Counted from the first letter of the stretch, positions 50,662 to 60,920 are shown. The stretch is DNA of 64,000 nucleotides from Agathobaculum hominis (GCF_014288055.1 NZ_JACOPK010000005.1:186001-250000), one strand, 5' to 3'. Notes: generated by a model from the sequence alone, not told the origin. Translations and numbers: made by a program.

Positions 50662-52029
50662 ATGAACATTCAGCCTGATTTTGTAAAAGAAGAACAGTTG
50701 CAGGAACTCAGCGAAAGCTTCCGCCTGCATAACCAGCTCCCGCCTGACCTGTACACCCGTTACCGAATCAAGCGCGGCCTGCGAAACTCGGACGGCACCG
50801 GCGTTCTGGTCGGCGCGACCCACCTCGGCAACGTACACGGCTACATCCTCAACGAGGGCGAGCGCGAGCCGATCGAAGGCCGCCTGACCTACCGGGGCTA
50901 TAACATATATGATCTCATTCACGGTCTCGAGCGCGAGGACCGCTTCGGCTTCGAGGAGATCGGCTATCTGCTCATGTGCGGCGAGCTGCCGACGCGCCGC
51001 CAGCTCAAGGAGTTCCAGCACGTCATTGGTCTGGAGCGCGCGCTGCCGGACAACTTCACCGAGGATATGATCATGCGCGCGCCGAGCCGCGACATCATGA
51101 ACAAGCTCGCCAGCGCGACGCTCGCGCTGTATTCCTACGACAGCAACCCGGACGAGACGACGGTCGAGAACATTATGCGTCAGGGCATCAGCCTGACCGC
51201 CAAGTTCCCGGTCATCATCTCGCACGCCTATCAGGCGAAGCGCCGCTACTTTGACGGCGCGTCCATGTTCCTGCACGTGCCCGACCCGGAGCGCTCGACC
51301 GCGGAGAACATCCTGCACCTGATCCGCCCGGACGGCAAATACACCGACGACGAGGCCAAGCTGCTCGACCGCTGCCTCATCCTGCACGCAGAGCACGGCG
51401 GCGGCAATAACTCGACCTTTACCGTGCGCGTCACCTCCTCCTCCGGCACGGACACCTATTCCGCTATCGCGGCGGCGGTCTCCTCGCTCAAGGGCCCGCG
51501 CCACGGCGGCGCGAACCTGCGCGTTGTCAAGCAGTTCGAGGAGATCAAGGAGAACGTCAAGAACTGGAAGGACGAGGGCGAGGTCCGCGACTATCTGTGC
51601 CGCATTCTGGACGGCGCGGCAGGCGACGGCTCCGGCCTGATCTACGGCATGGGTCACGCTATCTATACCAAGAGCGACCCGCGTGCGGTCGCGCTCAAGC
51701 ACGCAGCCCGTCCGCTCGCCGAGAAGAAGGGCATGACCGACGAGATGAACCTGATCGAGCTGGTCGAAAAGCTGACCCCCGAGGTGTTCGCGGAAAAGAA
51801 GGGAAGCGATAAGCCGATGTGCGCGAACGTCGATATGTATTCCGGCTTCGTTTACCGCATGCTCGGCCTGCCCAAGTCGCTGTATACGCCGCTGTTCGCG
51901 ACCGCGCGTATCGTCGGCTGGATGGCGCACCGTCTGGAGGAGGTCACCACCGGCGGCAAGATCATCCGTCCGGCATACAAGCCGCTCGCAAAGGCCACGA
52001 CTTATACCAATATTGACGAGAGAATGTAA
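50662..52029 (+). CDS. gltA: Citrate synthase
   Basis: 455 residues from ATG 50662, with GAAAGGGGAAGG upstream. It condenses oxaloacetate and acetyl-CoA. Catalytic histidines lie in LHAEHGGGNNSTFT and YGMGHAIYTKSDPRA; GLRNSDGTGVLVG and RLTYRGYNIYDLI are typical of the clostridial, longer branch. It is a single gene ended by a bidirectional terminator; aconitase and isocitrate dehydrogenase are not nearby. Likely role: glutamate synthesis. Confidence 0.95.
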   Translation: MNIQPDFVKEEQLQELSESFRLHNQLPPDLYTRYRIKRGLRNSDGTGVLVGATHLGNVHGYILNEGEREPIEGRLTYRGYNIYDLIHGLEREDRFGFEEIGYLLMCGELPTRRQLKEFQHVIGLERALPDNFTEDMIMRAPSRDIMNKLASATLALYSYDSNPDETTVENIMRQGISLTAKFPVIISHAYQAKRRYFDGASMFLHVPDPERSTAENILHLIRPDGKYTDDEAKLLDRCLILHAEHGGGNNSTFTVRVTSSSGTDTYSAIAAAVSSLKGPRHGGANLRVVKQFEEIKENVKNWKDEGEVRDYLCRILDGAAGDGSGLIYGMGHAIYTKSDPRAVALKHAARPLAEKKGMTDEMNLIELVEKLTPEVFAEKKGSDKPMCANVDMYSGFVYRMLGLPKSLYTPLFATARIVGWMAHRLEEVTTGGKIIRPAYKPLAKATTYTNIDERM

Positions 52030-52043
52030 CAATTGACATGAAA

Positions 52044-52074
52044 AAGGCTGCCTCTATCAAAGAGGCAGCCTTTT
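52044..52074. terminator. Bidirectional terminator between gltA and rnhA
   Basis: AAAGGCTGCCTC pairs with GAGGCAGCCTTTT around TATCAAA; convergent genes end on both sides. Confidence 0.93.
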
Positions 52075-52091
52075 CTGCGCTGTTTTCTGTT

Positions 52092-52529
52092 TTACTTATA
52101 TTTCTGGTATTCCGCTACGGCGAGTTCGTCGCAGCGGTTGTTGTACGGGTTATCCGCGTGGCCCTTGACCCAGTGGAAGCGCACCTCGTGACGGTCGAGC
52201 AGGTCGAGCAGACGGCCCCACAGCTCGGGATTCTTCGCCGGCTTCTTGTCGCTCTTGACCCAGCCGCGCGCGCGCCAGCCCTTCGCCCAGCCCTTCGTGA
52301 TGCCGTCGACGACATATTTGCTGTCCGAATACAGATCGACCGAGCAGGGCTCCTTGAGCAGCTCGAGCGCGGAGATCACGCCGAGCAGCTCCATGCGGTT
52401 GTTCGTGGTGGAGGGCTCGGAGCCGGACAGCTCCTTTTTCGCCGTGCCGTACTGCAAAATGGCGCCCCAGCCGCCCGGGCCGGGGTTGCCCGAGCACGCG
52501 CCGTCGGTATAAATGGTTACGTTTTTCAT
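52092..52529 (-). CDS. rnhA: Ribonuclease HI
   Basis: 145 residues. It cuts RNA in RNA-DNA hybrids. Active-site acids appear in IYTDGACSGNPGPGGWG (Asp), NRMELLGVISALE (Glu), DSKYVVDGI (Asp) and VKGHADNPYNNRCDELA (Asp). The length is that of the bacterial form without the hybrid-binding domain. Start ATG at 52529. Single gene, convergent with gltA. Confidence 0.96.
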   Translation of the reverse strand: MKNVTIYTDGACSGNPGPGGWGAILQYGTAKKELSGSEPSTTNNRMELLGVISALELLKEPCSVDLYSDSKYVVDGITKGWAKGWRARGWVKSDKKPAKNPELWGRLLDLLDRHEVRFHWVKGHADNPYNNRCDELAVAEYQKYK

Positions 52530-52714
52530 GATGAACCTCGTTTGCGTTTAAGATGATGTTATCATATCATATCTGGCCGCGCCGCGCAACGGCAGACGGG
52601 GACAGCGTGAGGAGTATCCCGAAGACTGTGTTCATAACAGACAAAATGTGCGGAAAATTCCCGTACAAAGTGTTGCTTATATGAATAATAATAGACAAAT
52701 TCGACATAAAATGA

Positions 52715-52743
52715 TTTACAAATACCCTCGTGAATGCTACACT
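52715..52743 (+). promoter_or_regulatory. Promoter of the acyltransferase gene
   Basis: TTTACA (52715-52720), 17-base spacer, TACACT (52738-52743). The rest of 52530-52801 shows no gene. Confidence 0.6.
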
Positions 52744-52801
52744 GAAACTGAAAAAACCGGACAGAAAACAGGGACAGGATATTTGCCGGGAGGGCTCAGT
52801 T

Positions 52802-54106
52802 ATGAATATGATGAACGATCCGCGCCTGCGCACGGACAGCTACGCGAAGATTTTCCTTTACAACACGCACGAGACCGTGGCCTGCGTGCCGCGCCACACC
52901 ATCCGCATGAAGGACCGGGTGCGCCCGGACAAGCTGCGCGAGGCGGTCGAGCAGGCGCTGCTGCGCTTTCCGCATATGATGCTGAGCGTCGAGCGCACCG
53001 AGACCGGATTCCGCTACCGCACGAATGTGCGTCCGGCGGTCGTGCTGCCGTTCGACGGCGTTTCCGCGCGCTACACCATCGGCTCGGCCGACACGAACGG
53101 CTATCTGTTCCTCGTCGGCTATCACGAGGACACGATCTACATGGAATATCAGCATTCGATCTCGGACGGACGCGGCTTCGAGGAGTTTATCCGCTGTGTC
53201 CTGTTCCAGTATCTGAAGAACTGCGGCTGCCCGGTCGAGAACGACGGCACGGTCCGCGCGATGGATACCAGATGGACGCCGGAGGAGAGCGCGGACGGTT
53301 ACGAACAGCTTGCCGACCGCGAGTTTTCCCCGGAGGGTATCTGGAAAAAGCCGGAGGCCGTCCACGCGCCTGCGGTGCAGTGGGAGGCGGCCGCGGGCGA
53401 GGTCGTCAGCGAGATCACGTTCCCGTTTTCGCAGCTGCACGCCTGTGCAAAGCGCATCGGCGTCAGCCCGCTCTCGATCATCGCGCCGCTCATGATGCGC
53501 GCGTTCGACCGCAAGTTCGGCGGCGGAGACAAGCCGGTCATCGCGCAGATCCCGGTCGACCTTCGTCCGCTGCTGCCGAGCGTCACGACGCGGTACTTTA
53601 TCTGCTTCATCGACCTGCCGTATCTGCCGGAATACCGCAGCCTGCCGCTCGAGGAGGTGTTCCGCCGCACGAAGGCCTTCCTTGCCGGCCAGATGGAGCG
53701 CGAACAGCTGCTCTACCGCGCCAAGGCGGCCGCCGACCGCTGCGACATGCTGCATAAGGCGGATATGCCGCTTGCGGAGAAGATGCAGGCCGCGCGCAAG
53801 GTCACGATGGATTTCGTCCTCGAGGACAGCTTCCTCATCACGAACGTCGGCCGCTTCACCATGCCGGAGAGCTGCCGCCCGTATGTTCTGGATTACGGCG
53901 CGATCCTGCCGTGCGCGGTGCAGCCGTTCGCGCTGCTCATCTCGTCCTACGGGGATACGATGAAGCTGTCGGTGGCGCAGCGCGACAGCGATATGCAGAT
54001 CGTTGGAGATCTGATGAGCAGTCTGCACGAGATCGGCGTGGAAGCGGAGAGCCGCAGCTATCCGTTCGTCGTGACGCGCTACGACGGCATGGCGTGCGAG
54101 GCATAA
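52802..54106 (+). CDS. Condensation-domain-like acyltransferase (alcohol acetyltransferase family)
   Basis: 434 residues from ATG 52802, with GGGAGGGC upstream. EYQHSISDGRGFEEFIR contains HxxxDG, the catalytic motif of chloramphenicol-acetyltransferase-like folds (condensation domains, PapA5, alcohol acetyltransferases). The N-terminal and C-terminal halves each fit one half of the pseudo-dimer; FLITNVGRFTMPE resembles the DFGWG-region loop. No membrane segment. It probably transfers an acyl group to an alcohol or amine; the substrate is unknown. It is not next to a peptide synthetase. Confidence 0.78.
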   Translation: MNMMNDPRLRTDSYAKIFLYNTHETVACVPRHTIRMKDRVRPDKLREAVEQALLRFPHMMLSVERTETGFRYRTNVRPAVVLPFDGVSARYTIGSADTNGYLFLVGYHEDTIYMEYQHSISDGRGFEEFIRCVLFQYLKNCGCPVENDGTVRAMDTRWTPEESADGYEQLADREFSPEGIWKKPEAVHAPAVQWEAAAGEVVSEITFPFSQLHACAKRIGVSPLSIIAPLMMRAFDRKFGGGDKPVIAQIPVDLRPLLPSVTTRYFICFIDLPYLPEYRSLPLEEVFRRTKAFLAGQMEREQLLYRAKAAADRCDMLHKADMPLAEKMQAARKVTMDFVLEDSFLITNVGRFTMPESCRPYVLDYGAILPCAVQPFALLISSYGDTMKLSVAQRDSDMQIVGDLMSSLHEIGVEAESRSYPFVVTRYDGMACEA

Positions 54107-54149
54107 ACGGACAGCCGGGAAAAAAGAACGTTTTAACACAGATTTATCT

Positions 54150-54179
54150 TGACGCGCTGCGGATTTCTGACGCATAATA
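54150..54179 (+). promoter_or_regulatory. Promoter of the HAD phosphatase gene
   Basis: TTGACG (54150-54155), 18-base spacer, CATAAT (54174-54179). Confidence 0.55.
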
Positions 54180-54251
54180 AGAGTGTGAAAAACTATTCCG
54201 GCGGCGGCCTGCATTCCGGTCTGCCGACCGACCGAAAGGAGAACAAGCACT

Positions 54252-55037
54252 ATGGCTGAAGATTTGGAACTTCTGCGCGAAAAGAAAGGCTTTATCTGCG
54301 ATATGGACGGTGTCATCTATCACGGCAACCGTCTCCTTCCGGGCGTAACGGACTTCGTTGCGTGGCTTCAGAGGGAAAACAAGAGCTTTCTGTTCCTGAC
54401 CAACTCCTCCGAGCGTTCGCCGCTCGAGCTGCAGCAGAAGCTGGCACGCATGGGTCTGGAGATCGGCGAGGAGCATTTCTATACCTCGGCGCTCGCCACG
54501 GCGCGCTTCATCGCGAGCCAGAAGCCGCACGCATCCGCATATGTCATCGGCGCTCCCGGTCTGGTCGGCGCGCTGTACGAGGCCGGCATCGTGATGAACG
54601 ACGTCGACCCGGATTATGTCATCGCGGGCGAGACCAATACCTATAACTATCAGACCATCCTCAAGGCGGTCGATCTGATCAACAAGGGCGCGCGCCTCAT
54701 CGCGACCAACTCCGACCTGACCGGCCCGTCCGAGCAGGGCATCATCCCGGCGTGCCGTGCGCTCGTCGCGCCGATCGAGCTGGCGACCGGCAAGACCGCG
54801 TACTACGTCGGCAAGCCCAATCCGCTCATGATGCGCACCGGTCTGCGCCTGCTCGGCGTACATTCGCACGAGGCGGTCATGATCGGCGACCGCATGGACA
54901 CCGACATCGTTGCCGGCATCGAGACCGGTCTGGACACCGTGCTCGTGCTGAGCGGCTGCACCTCGCGCGCGGAAGTGGAGAACTACGCATACCGTCCGCA
55001 CTATATTCTGGACGGCGTGGGCTGCGTCGCACCGTAA
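54252..55037 (+). CDS. HAD-IIA family hydrolase, NagD-like
   Basis: 261 residues with GAAAGGAGAACAAGC upstream. Motif I CDMDGVIYHG holds the nucleophile Asp, motif II is FLTNSSER, and motif IV is MIGDRMDTDI; a C2 cap lies between. NagD-like enzymes remove phosphate from nucleotides or sugar phosphates such as UMP or glycolate phosphate. The real substrate is not known. It ends before a shared terminator. Confidence 0.92.
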   Translation: MAEDLELLREKKGFICDMDGVIYHGNRLLPGVTDFVAWLQRENKSFLFLTNSSERSPLELQQKLARMGLEIGEEHFYTSALATARFIASQKPHASAYVIGAPGLVGALYEAGIVMNDVDPDYVIAGETNTYNYQTILKAVDLINKGARLIATNSDLTGPSEQGIIPACRALVAPIELATGKTAYYVGKPNPLMMRTGLRLLGVHSHEAVMIGDRMDTDIVAGIETGLDTVLVLSGCTSRAEVENYAYRPHYILDGVGCVAP

Positions 55038-55108
55038 AACCTTTTTAATGCGCGCTGCCGCACGGATGCTTTTATCGCGCGAGCGGGATGTTATCGGAAG
55101 AATAAAAG

Positions 55109-55140
55109 AAGGAACGTCAACAGCTGGCGTTCCTTTTTTT
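55109..55140. terminator. Bidirectional terminator after the HAD gene
   Basis: AAGGAACG (55109-55116) pairs with CGTTCCTT (55128-55135), then TTTTT; the minus strand also has a T-rich run. Confidence 0.88.
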
Positions 55141-55152
55141 GTGTCATATTTA

Positions 55153-56262
55153 TTATAAAATGCTGAGCTCGACGTCCTCGACCGACATGGGACGGACGAA
55201 ATCCGAACGGATCGAGCGGCCCGGCGCGAGCTTGGTAAGGGGCTCGAAGAGCGGGATGGCCAGACGCATTTCCGTGCCGCCGCCGGGACGCTGCGCACAG
55301 GTGAGCGTGCCCTCGTGCGCCTGCGCGACCAGCTGCGCGAAGGCCAGACCCAGACCGGGCTGCATGCCGCTCGCCGTCAGGCGCATGCGCTCGCGCGCGG
55401 ACATGGAGGTGCACCATGCGCTGACCGCGCTGCGGAAGCGCTCGGGAGACAGACCGGGGCCTCTGTCGCAGACCGTCATGACCGCATATTCGAGCGTCTC
55501 GTCCTCGAAGGCCGGGCGCGTTTCGCAGGTGAGCGTGAAGGTAACGCTGCCGGGATCGGACGAGACCGCGACGGCATTCAGAAGCAGGTTATAGAGCGCG
55601 GCGCGCAGGCGTACCGCGTCGACATAGGACGAGCAGCGCATCGGGACGCTGGTCATGATGCAGTCGCGCCTGTCCTCGGGCAGGCGGCGCAGGATCTGGT
55701 CCGCGACATCCGAGCACAGACGCGACAGCTCGCAGTCATGGGCGTTGATCGTGCCGAAAACCGGCGGGTCGAGCAGCTCGGTGACATGGAAGGCCATGCG
55801 CTGAAGGCGGAACATCTCGCGGGAGAGGGCGGCGGCGAGTGCCGGGTCGGATGCCTTGGCGGCAAGGTCGTACAGGCGGGCGATCGAGGCGTTGAGCGTA
55901 TCGCCGCATACATAGCTCAGACCGCGCGGCAGGCGGAGCGGCTGCGGCTCGAGCGCAACGAGCGCACCGTCCGGGTGCGGAACAACGGTCAGACGGCAGT
56001 CACCGACGTCGAGATGCTCGGTCATGCTGTTCGCGCCGCCGCCGGATGCGCAGTCCTCGACGAGCGCGACCGCCTCGTCGGACAGGGCGCTGGCCAGCAG
56101 GTCGCCGTTTTCGAGCTCGAGCAGCTCGCCTGCGGCTGCGGTCTGCGCACGGATGAGCCCGTGTGTGTCGACCAGAAGCATCGCGGCTCCGGATGCAGAC
56201 GGCTGCCCGGAGAGCGCCTTGAGAGCATCGGTGTCAACCAGTGCAAAAAAATCATCGTTCAT
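55153..56262 (-). CDS. Sensor histidine kinase-like protein without a visible phosphoacceptor His
   Basis: 369 residues, TAGGAGGAAAAAGCT upstream. Residues about 25-65 may be a PAS-like sensor (MLLVDTHGLIRAQTAAAGELLEL). The C-terminal part has HATPase_c boxes: N box YNLLLNAVA, G1 VCDRGPGLS, G2 QPGLGLAFAQLVAQAHEG. The helical part before it lacks the usual HExxxPL H-box and no response regulator is adjacent. No membrane helix is seen, so it is cytoplasmic. It may be an orphan kinase, or regulate by binding. Confidence 0.75.
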   Translation of the reverse strand: MNDDFFALVDTDALKALSGQPSASGAAMLLVDTHGLIRAQTAAAGELLELENGDLLASALSDEAVALVEDCASGGGANSMTEHLDVGDCRLTVVPHPDGALVALEPQPLRLPRGLSYVCGDTLNASIARLYDLAAKASDPALAAALSREMFRLQRMAFHVTELLDPPVFGTINAHDCELSRLCSDVADQILRRLPEDRRDCIMTSVPMRCSSYVDAVRLRAALYNLLLNAVAVSSDPGSVTFTLTCETRPAFEDETLEYAVMTVCDRGPGLSPERFRSAVSAWCTSMSARERMRLTASGMQPGLGLAFAQLVAQAHEGTLTCAQRPGGGTEMRLAIPLFEPLTKLAPGRSIRSDFVRPMSVEDVELSIL

Positions 56263-56478
56263 AGCTTTTTCCTCCTAAGATCTGTCCGGGAGTTTAGTAT
56301 CTGCGGTTCGGCACAAAAATTCCGGTCAGTGCGGAAATTATGGATGCGGGAAGAACGGGCAGGCGCCTGGGCAGAATGCGGGGTTTGTTTTTTTAGGGAA
56401 GAAAGGTATAACCGCGCGCAGAGCTGCATATGCTGTCTGCGGAGGCGGAGAACCCTGTATGGATATTCAAATTATAAC

Positions 56479-56631
56479 ATGGAAAAAAACAAAAATCGAC
56501 AGAAAGACACGCAAACCGTAAAATGTTTTTCCGGAGCAGATGCGTTTTTTTTATGGGCATCTGTTTGTGGAATGCTTGTCATTTTGGTGACTTTGTGGAT
56601 AATAGCGGGGCGGAGACGGGCAGGCGGATGA
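56479..56631 (+). CDS. Possible 50-residue single-helix membrane protein
   Basis: Starts MEKNKNRQKDTQTVKC, then one hydrophobic helix at about 23-44 (AFFLWASVCGMLVILVTLWI) and a basic end. There is no convincing ribosome site, so the call is weak. The rest of 56263-56769 holds only the gapA promoter. Confidence 0.3.
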   Translation: MEKNKNRQKDTQTVKCFSGADAFFLWASVCGMLVILVTLWIIAGRRRAGG

Positions 56632-56684
56632 AATATGTACAAAAAAGCGGCAGGCAATGATAAAAAAATCACAAATATTACACC

Positions 56685-56714
56685 TTGCGGCAAAGACACG
56701 CTTTAGTGTATAAT
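56685..56714 (+). promoter_or_regulatory. gapA promoter
   Basis: TTGCGG (56685-56690), 18-base spacer, TATAAT (56709-56714). Confidence 0.75.
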
Positions 56715-56769
56715 AAATGTATCTACTAAAAGTATTTCAAACTTCAACATTTTTAGGAGGAACACTGAA

Positions 56770-57798
<1,029 letters not shown>

Positions 57799-57977
57799 TT
57801 GTTGCCCACTGGCGTAAGACAGTGAATAATTCGCCGCTTATCTATCCGAAAAGTTCGGATTGTATATTGCTGGTAAAATCACTCTGTTACGGAAAATGTT
57901 GATTTGTTACGGTAGCGATTACGGATTTTATCTGTGAAACTGCAATAACGGATGGACTATTCCAATTAGAACAAATT

Positions 57978-58022
57978 GCACCTCTTTCTAAGGCTTAACG
58001 CCTGTGAAAGAGGTGCTTTTTT
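57978..58022 (+). terminator. Terminator at the gapA/integrase junction
   Basis: GCACCTCTTTC (57978-57988) pairs with GAAAGAGGTGC (58006-58016), then TTTTTT. The 3' arm carries the AGAGGTG that would serve as ribosome site for the integrase ATG at 58023, so the hairpin could hide it. Probably the gapA terminator, or the left edge of the element. Confidence 0.8.
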
Positions 58023-58925
58023 ATGTTATTAACAGATGCAGCAAAGGAATTTGAGTTCAACTGTCAGTGCCGCAAGTTATCCGACAAGACTATACGGAAT
58101 TACGGTAAACTGATTGGCTACCTGCTGGACTACTTGAAGGAGCAGCACAAGGTTCTCTGTTTGGAAGATGTACGACCGATGTGCATCAAAGCGTATCTGA
58201 TGATGCTGCAAGAGCGTGGTGCGAAACCGCAGTATATCAATGACCAGTTGAAGGCGTTCAAGGTGCTGTTCCGCTATCTGTACGAAGAAGGCTACACCGA
58301 CAGCATTTTGACCGAGCGTATCAAGAACGTGAAGCAGCCAAAAACCATTATCAAGACCTTCACAGAGCAGGAAGTTAAGAAAATGACCGAGTATTACAGT
58401 GGACACACGTTCATGGAAGTGCGAAACCGTCTCATGCTCATGACGTTCTTTGACACAGGCATCCGCGTCAGCGAGTTAATAGACCTCAAGCTGTCACAGG
58501 TCAAGGATGAGTATATCCTTATTCATGGCAAGGGAGATAAAGAGCGTGTTGTTCCGAAAAGTCCCCTGCTGAACAAATGGATGTTCAAGTACCTCAGCAC
58601 GCGAGAGAACTTCTTTGCGCATCGCCGCGTACCCGAAAATGTGTTCCTCAGCCGCAACGGCAGACCTATGACTACAGAAGCGATACACCGTGTTATCAAG
58701 ATAGCTGGCAAGGCCGTAGGCGTGAGCAGAGATATTCGCGTCAGTCCGCACACCTGCCGCCACACCTTCGCGCAGATGCAGTTGAAGAACGGACTGGACT
58801 TGTACAGCCTGTCTCGCTTGATGGGACACTCCAACATTTCCATCACACAGCGGTATCTGGAAGGACTGCGAGACTTCGAGGTGCTGAACGCTTGCAAGGC
58901 TACAGGGATTTTGATGAATTTGTGA
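58023..58925 (+). CDS. Tyrosine recombinase / integrase
   Basis: 300 residues. An N-terminal SAM-like core-binding domain is about 1-105. The catalytic set is complete: Arg148 in TGIRVSEL, Lys170 in HGKGDKE, His243 and Arg246 in HTCRHTFA, His269 in LMGHSNIS and Tyr278 in TQRYLEG. The size is XerD-like. It marks the left end of an AT-rich insertion after gapA. The host attachment site is probably in 57799-57977 or at the terminator; the partner end is outside the window. Confidence 0.95.
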   Translation: MLLTDAAKEFEFNCQCRKLSDKTIRNYGKLIGYLLDYLKEQHKVLCLEDVRPMCIKAYLMMLQERGAKPQYINDQLKAFKVLFRYLYEEGYTDSILTERIKNVKQPKTIIKTFTEQEVKKMTEYYSGHTFMEVRNRLMLMTFFDTGIRVSELIDLKLSQVKDEYILIHGKGDKERVVPKSPLLNKWMFKYLSTRENFFAHRRVPENVFLSRNGRPMTTEAIHRVIKIAGKAVGVSRDIRVSPHTCRHTFAQMQLKNGLDLYSLSRLMGHSNISITQRYLEGLRDFEVLNACKATGILMNL

Positions 58926-58998
58926 GGTGTTGCTATCGCTGACAGTTCGTTCAAAAAAATTTTTTGATTGCCCCCCCTCACATTTTGGGCACTTTCGG

Positions 58999-59022
58999 TG
59001 TATATTATATACATAATATACA
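58999..59022. promoter_or_regulatory. Palindromic operator-like site before the HNH gene
   Basis: TGTATATTAT (58999-59008) and ATAATATACA (59013-59022) are perfect inverted arms with a 4-base spacer. The flanks contain possible -10 sequences. A repressor site is likely. Confidence 0.55.
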
Positions 59023-59126
59023 TAGTAAAAACTTACAGCGCAAGCAAAATTAACAGGTAACATGATTGTAAAATCAAATTCAAAATCAAAGGAGGCGCTG
59101 AATATTAAGTAAAGGGCGGATTACGC

Positions 59127-59687
59127 ATGAATTATGAAGAAATTTTTACAAAATATCCTGATATGGGTTGGATTGAGAATGGAGAACCCCATTTTAGCTT
59201 ATCAGCTAAAATCAATCCAGAAGCAACGTATTGGGTAGACAATGCAGGTGATGTATACTACTACAACTGCAAAACGGGTGCAGCGCACGACCTGCATCCA
59301 TATCTTTCCAAAGGCTATCCAACGATACGAATCTTAGGCAAAAATTATAGCGTATCTCGTTTGGTAGCAACAAATTTTCTGTACCAACCAGAAGGCACAA
59401 CTGATGTACATCACAAGGACGGAAACAAGCAGAATAACCGTTCTACGAATTTAATATGGCTCACACATGCAGCGCATATGGCGTTGCACCATGGCAAGGC
59501 AGTTGTGCAGTTGGATAAGTATACCAGAAAGTTGCTCGGTACTTTTGAGTCAGCAGCAGATGCAGCGCGTAAAACAGGGTGCTATGCCTCTGGAATTATA
59601 GATTGCTGCAATCATCGTCTTGCGACTTCCGGCGGATTTATCTGGATGTGGTCAGAAGAATACTTTCACACCGATGATATAGCATAA
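59127..59687 (+). CDS. HNH endonuclease
   Basis: 186 residues. The HNH core is VHHKDGNKQNNRSTNLIW (His-His ... Asn-Asn ... Asn) followed by THAAHMALHHG. A NUMOD-like part follows (VVQLDKYTRKLLGTFESAADAARKTG), which in phage and intron homing endonucleases helps bind DNA. Codon use and low GC fit the mobile element. No upstream ribosome site is strong: the start chosen is the first ATG with GGGCGGATTACGC before it. It may be a freestanding homing endonuclease. Confidence 0.88.
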   Translation: MNYEEIFTKYPDMGWIENGEPHFSLSAKINPEATYWVDNAGDVYYYNCKTGAAHDLHPYLSKGYPTIRILGKNYSVSRLVATNFLYQPEGTTDVHHKDGNKQNNRSTNLIWLTHAAHMALHHGKAVVQLDKYTRKLLGTFESAADAARKTGCYASGIIDCCNHRLATSGGFIWMWSEEYFHTDDIA

Positions 59688-59700
59688 CATATTTGAAAGA

Positions 59701-59726
59701 ACGAGCGGGAGCACTCCCGCTCGTTT
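59701..59726 (+). terminator. Terminator after the HNH gene
   Basis: ACGAGCGGGAG pairs with CTCCCGCTCGT with almost no loop, followed by TTCCC; a weak T run. Confidence 0.6.
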
Positions 59727-59767
59727 CCCATTACTACATATAGTAATACTCAAAAGAGGTGAATTTA

Positions 59768-60646
59768 ATGCCATCCGAGCAAGATATTCCTTTATATACA
59801 ACTGACCCAACAACAGGCGAATTTGTGCCTGTTGAAAACGGACAATACCTTTCACCAGCAGAGATAGAGCGCCGCAGATACTTTCAGAAAAAGAAACAGC
59901 AGCAAGCCATACGCCACGCAGCCAATGATGAACGCACACGCAAATTTGGCAACTTCACATTCTGCCGCTACACGCTCTCTGCTCCGTTCTGGGCGGATAT
60001 GTCTAATGCTGACCTCGTTCGACTGTTCTATCTCTCTACATGTATGCTGTACAAGCGCGACACCTTATACTACAGCAACGGCAGACAGCTAACGGCTGAT
60101 AGCCTGCCCGAAGTGTTGCAGACCTCAGAGAGCACTTGCAGAAGATTTCTCGCAGAAATGGAACAGCAAGGCTACCTACAGATAGAAGATGGTGCTGTTA
60201 TCATGAACACCGAGTATTTTGCGCGACAGAGTATCCGCCACTGGATAGGTGATGACCGCTCGTTCATCCGTGTGTACCATAACGCTTATCGCTATTTGTA
60301 TCGTCAGTTGAAGAACAAACAACGCGGCCAGCTGGCCTATCTGATACGCATGATACCCTATCTGCATGAGGAACGCAACATTGTATGTGCTAACACGTTC
60401 GCACACGATGCAGACCGTATTACACCATTGGACGATAAACGCATTTGCGAAGCCGTAGAATATAACCCCAACCAATCAGCAAGGCTCATGAAGGACTTGC
60501 AAGCACTGCACCTTGAAAACGGACAGCCTGCTTTTATCTACAATGCTGAACAACGCTGCTTCATCGTGCATCCTGCACTGTTCTATGAAGGTGACGCACA
60601 AGGAGCAGTCCTTCGCGACATGAATGAAAACCACGAGAACGCATAG
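59768..60646 (+). CDS. Winged-helix protein, possibly replication initiator-like
   Basis: 292 residues from ATG 59768 (AGAGGTG upstream). After a polar N terminus, residues about 55-150 contain FTFCRYTLSAPFWADMSNADLVRLFYLSTC and a winged-helix-like LQTSESTCRRFLAEMEQQGYLQI (both read as parts), reminiscent of plasmid and phage replication or repressor proteins. I do not recognise a named family. The gene sits directly before an AT-rich, gene-free stretch with direct repeats, where an origin would be expected. Confidence 0.5.
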   Translation: MPSEQDIPLYTTDPTTGEFVPVENGQYLSPAEIERRRYFQKKKQQQAIRHAANDERTRKFGNFTFCRYTLSAPFWADMSNADLVRLFYLSTCMLYKRDTLYYSNGRQLTADSLPEVLQTSESTCRRFLAEMEQQGYLQIEDGAVIMNTEYFARQSIRHWIGDDRSFIRVYHNAYRYLYRQLKNKQRGQLAYLIRMIPYLHEERNIVCANTFAHDADRITPLDDKRICEAVEYNPNQSARLMKDLQALHLENGQPAFIYNAEQRCFIVHPALFYEGDAQGAVLRDMNENHENA

Positions 60647-60883
60647 TGCAACAAGGGATGCACGACAAATACGGCTCGTATTTGCTCGACATGAATGACA
60701 GAGCATCGCTTGCTCTCTTTCCCTAATCTCAATAGCCCTATATTGTGTACCGATGTGCATTTATCCCTCTTTTCTTTAACAACCTCTTTTCAGAGAAACG
60801 CGCAGCGGTTCGCATAAGCACGGAAGTGCTTCAATAATAAAGTCTCTATCCGTTAGAGCATCTATCCTTTATCTGAGAAAAAC

Positions 60884-60920
60884 GCCGCTAACTCCTACGA
60901 GCCAGCGGCGAATTTTTTAC
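60884..60920 (+). terminator. Terminator after the winged-helix gene
   Basis: CGCCGCT (60884-60890) pairs with AGCGGCG (60905-60911), then AATTTTTT. Confidence 0.75.
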
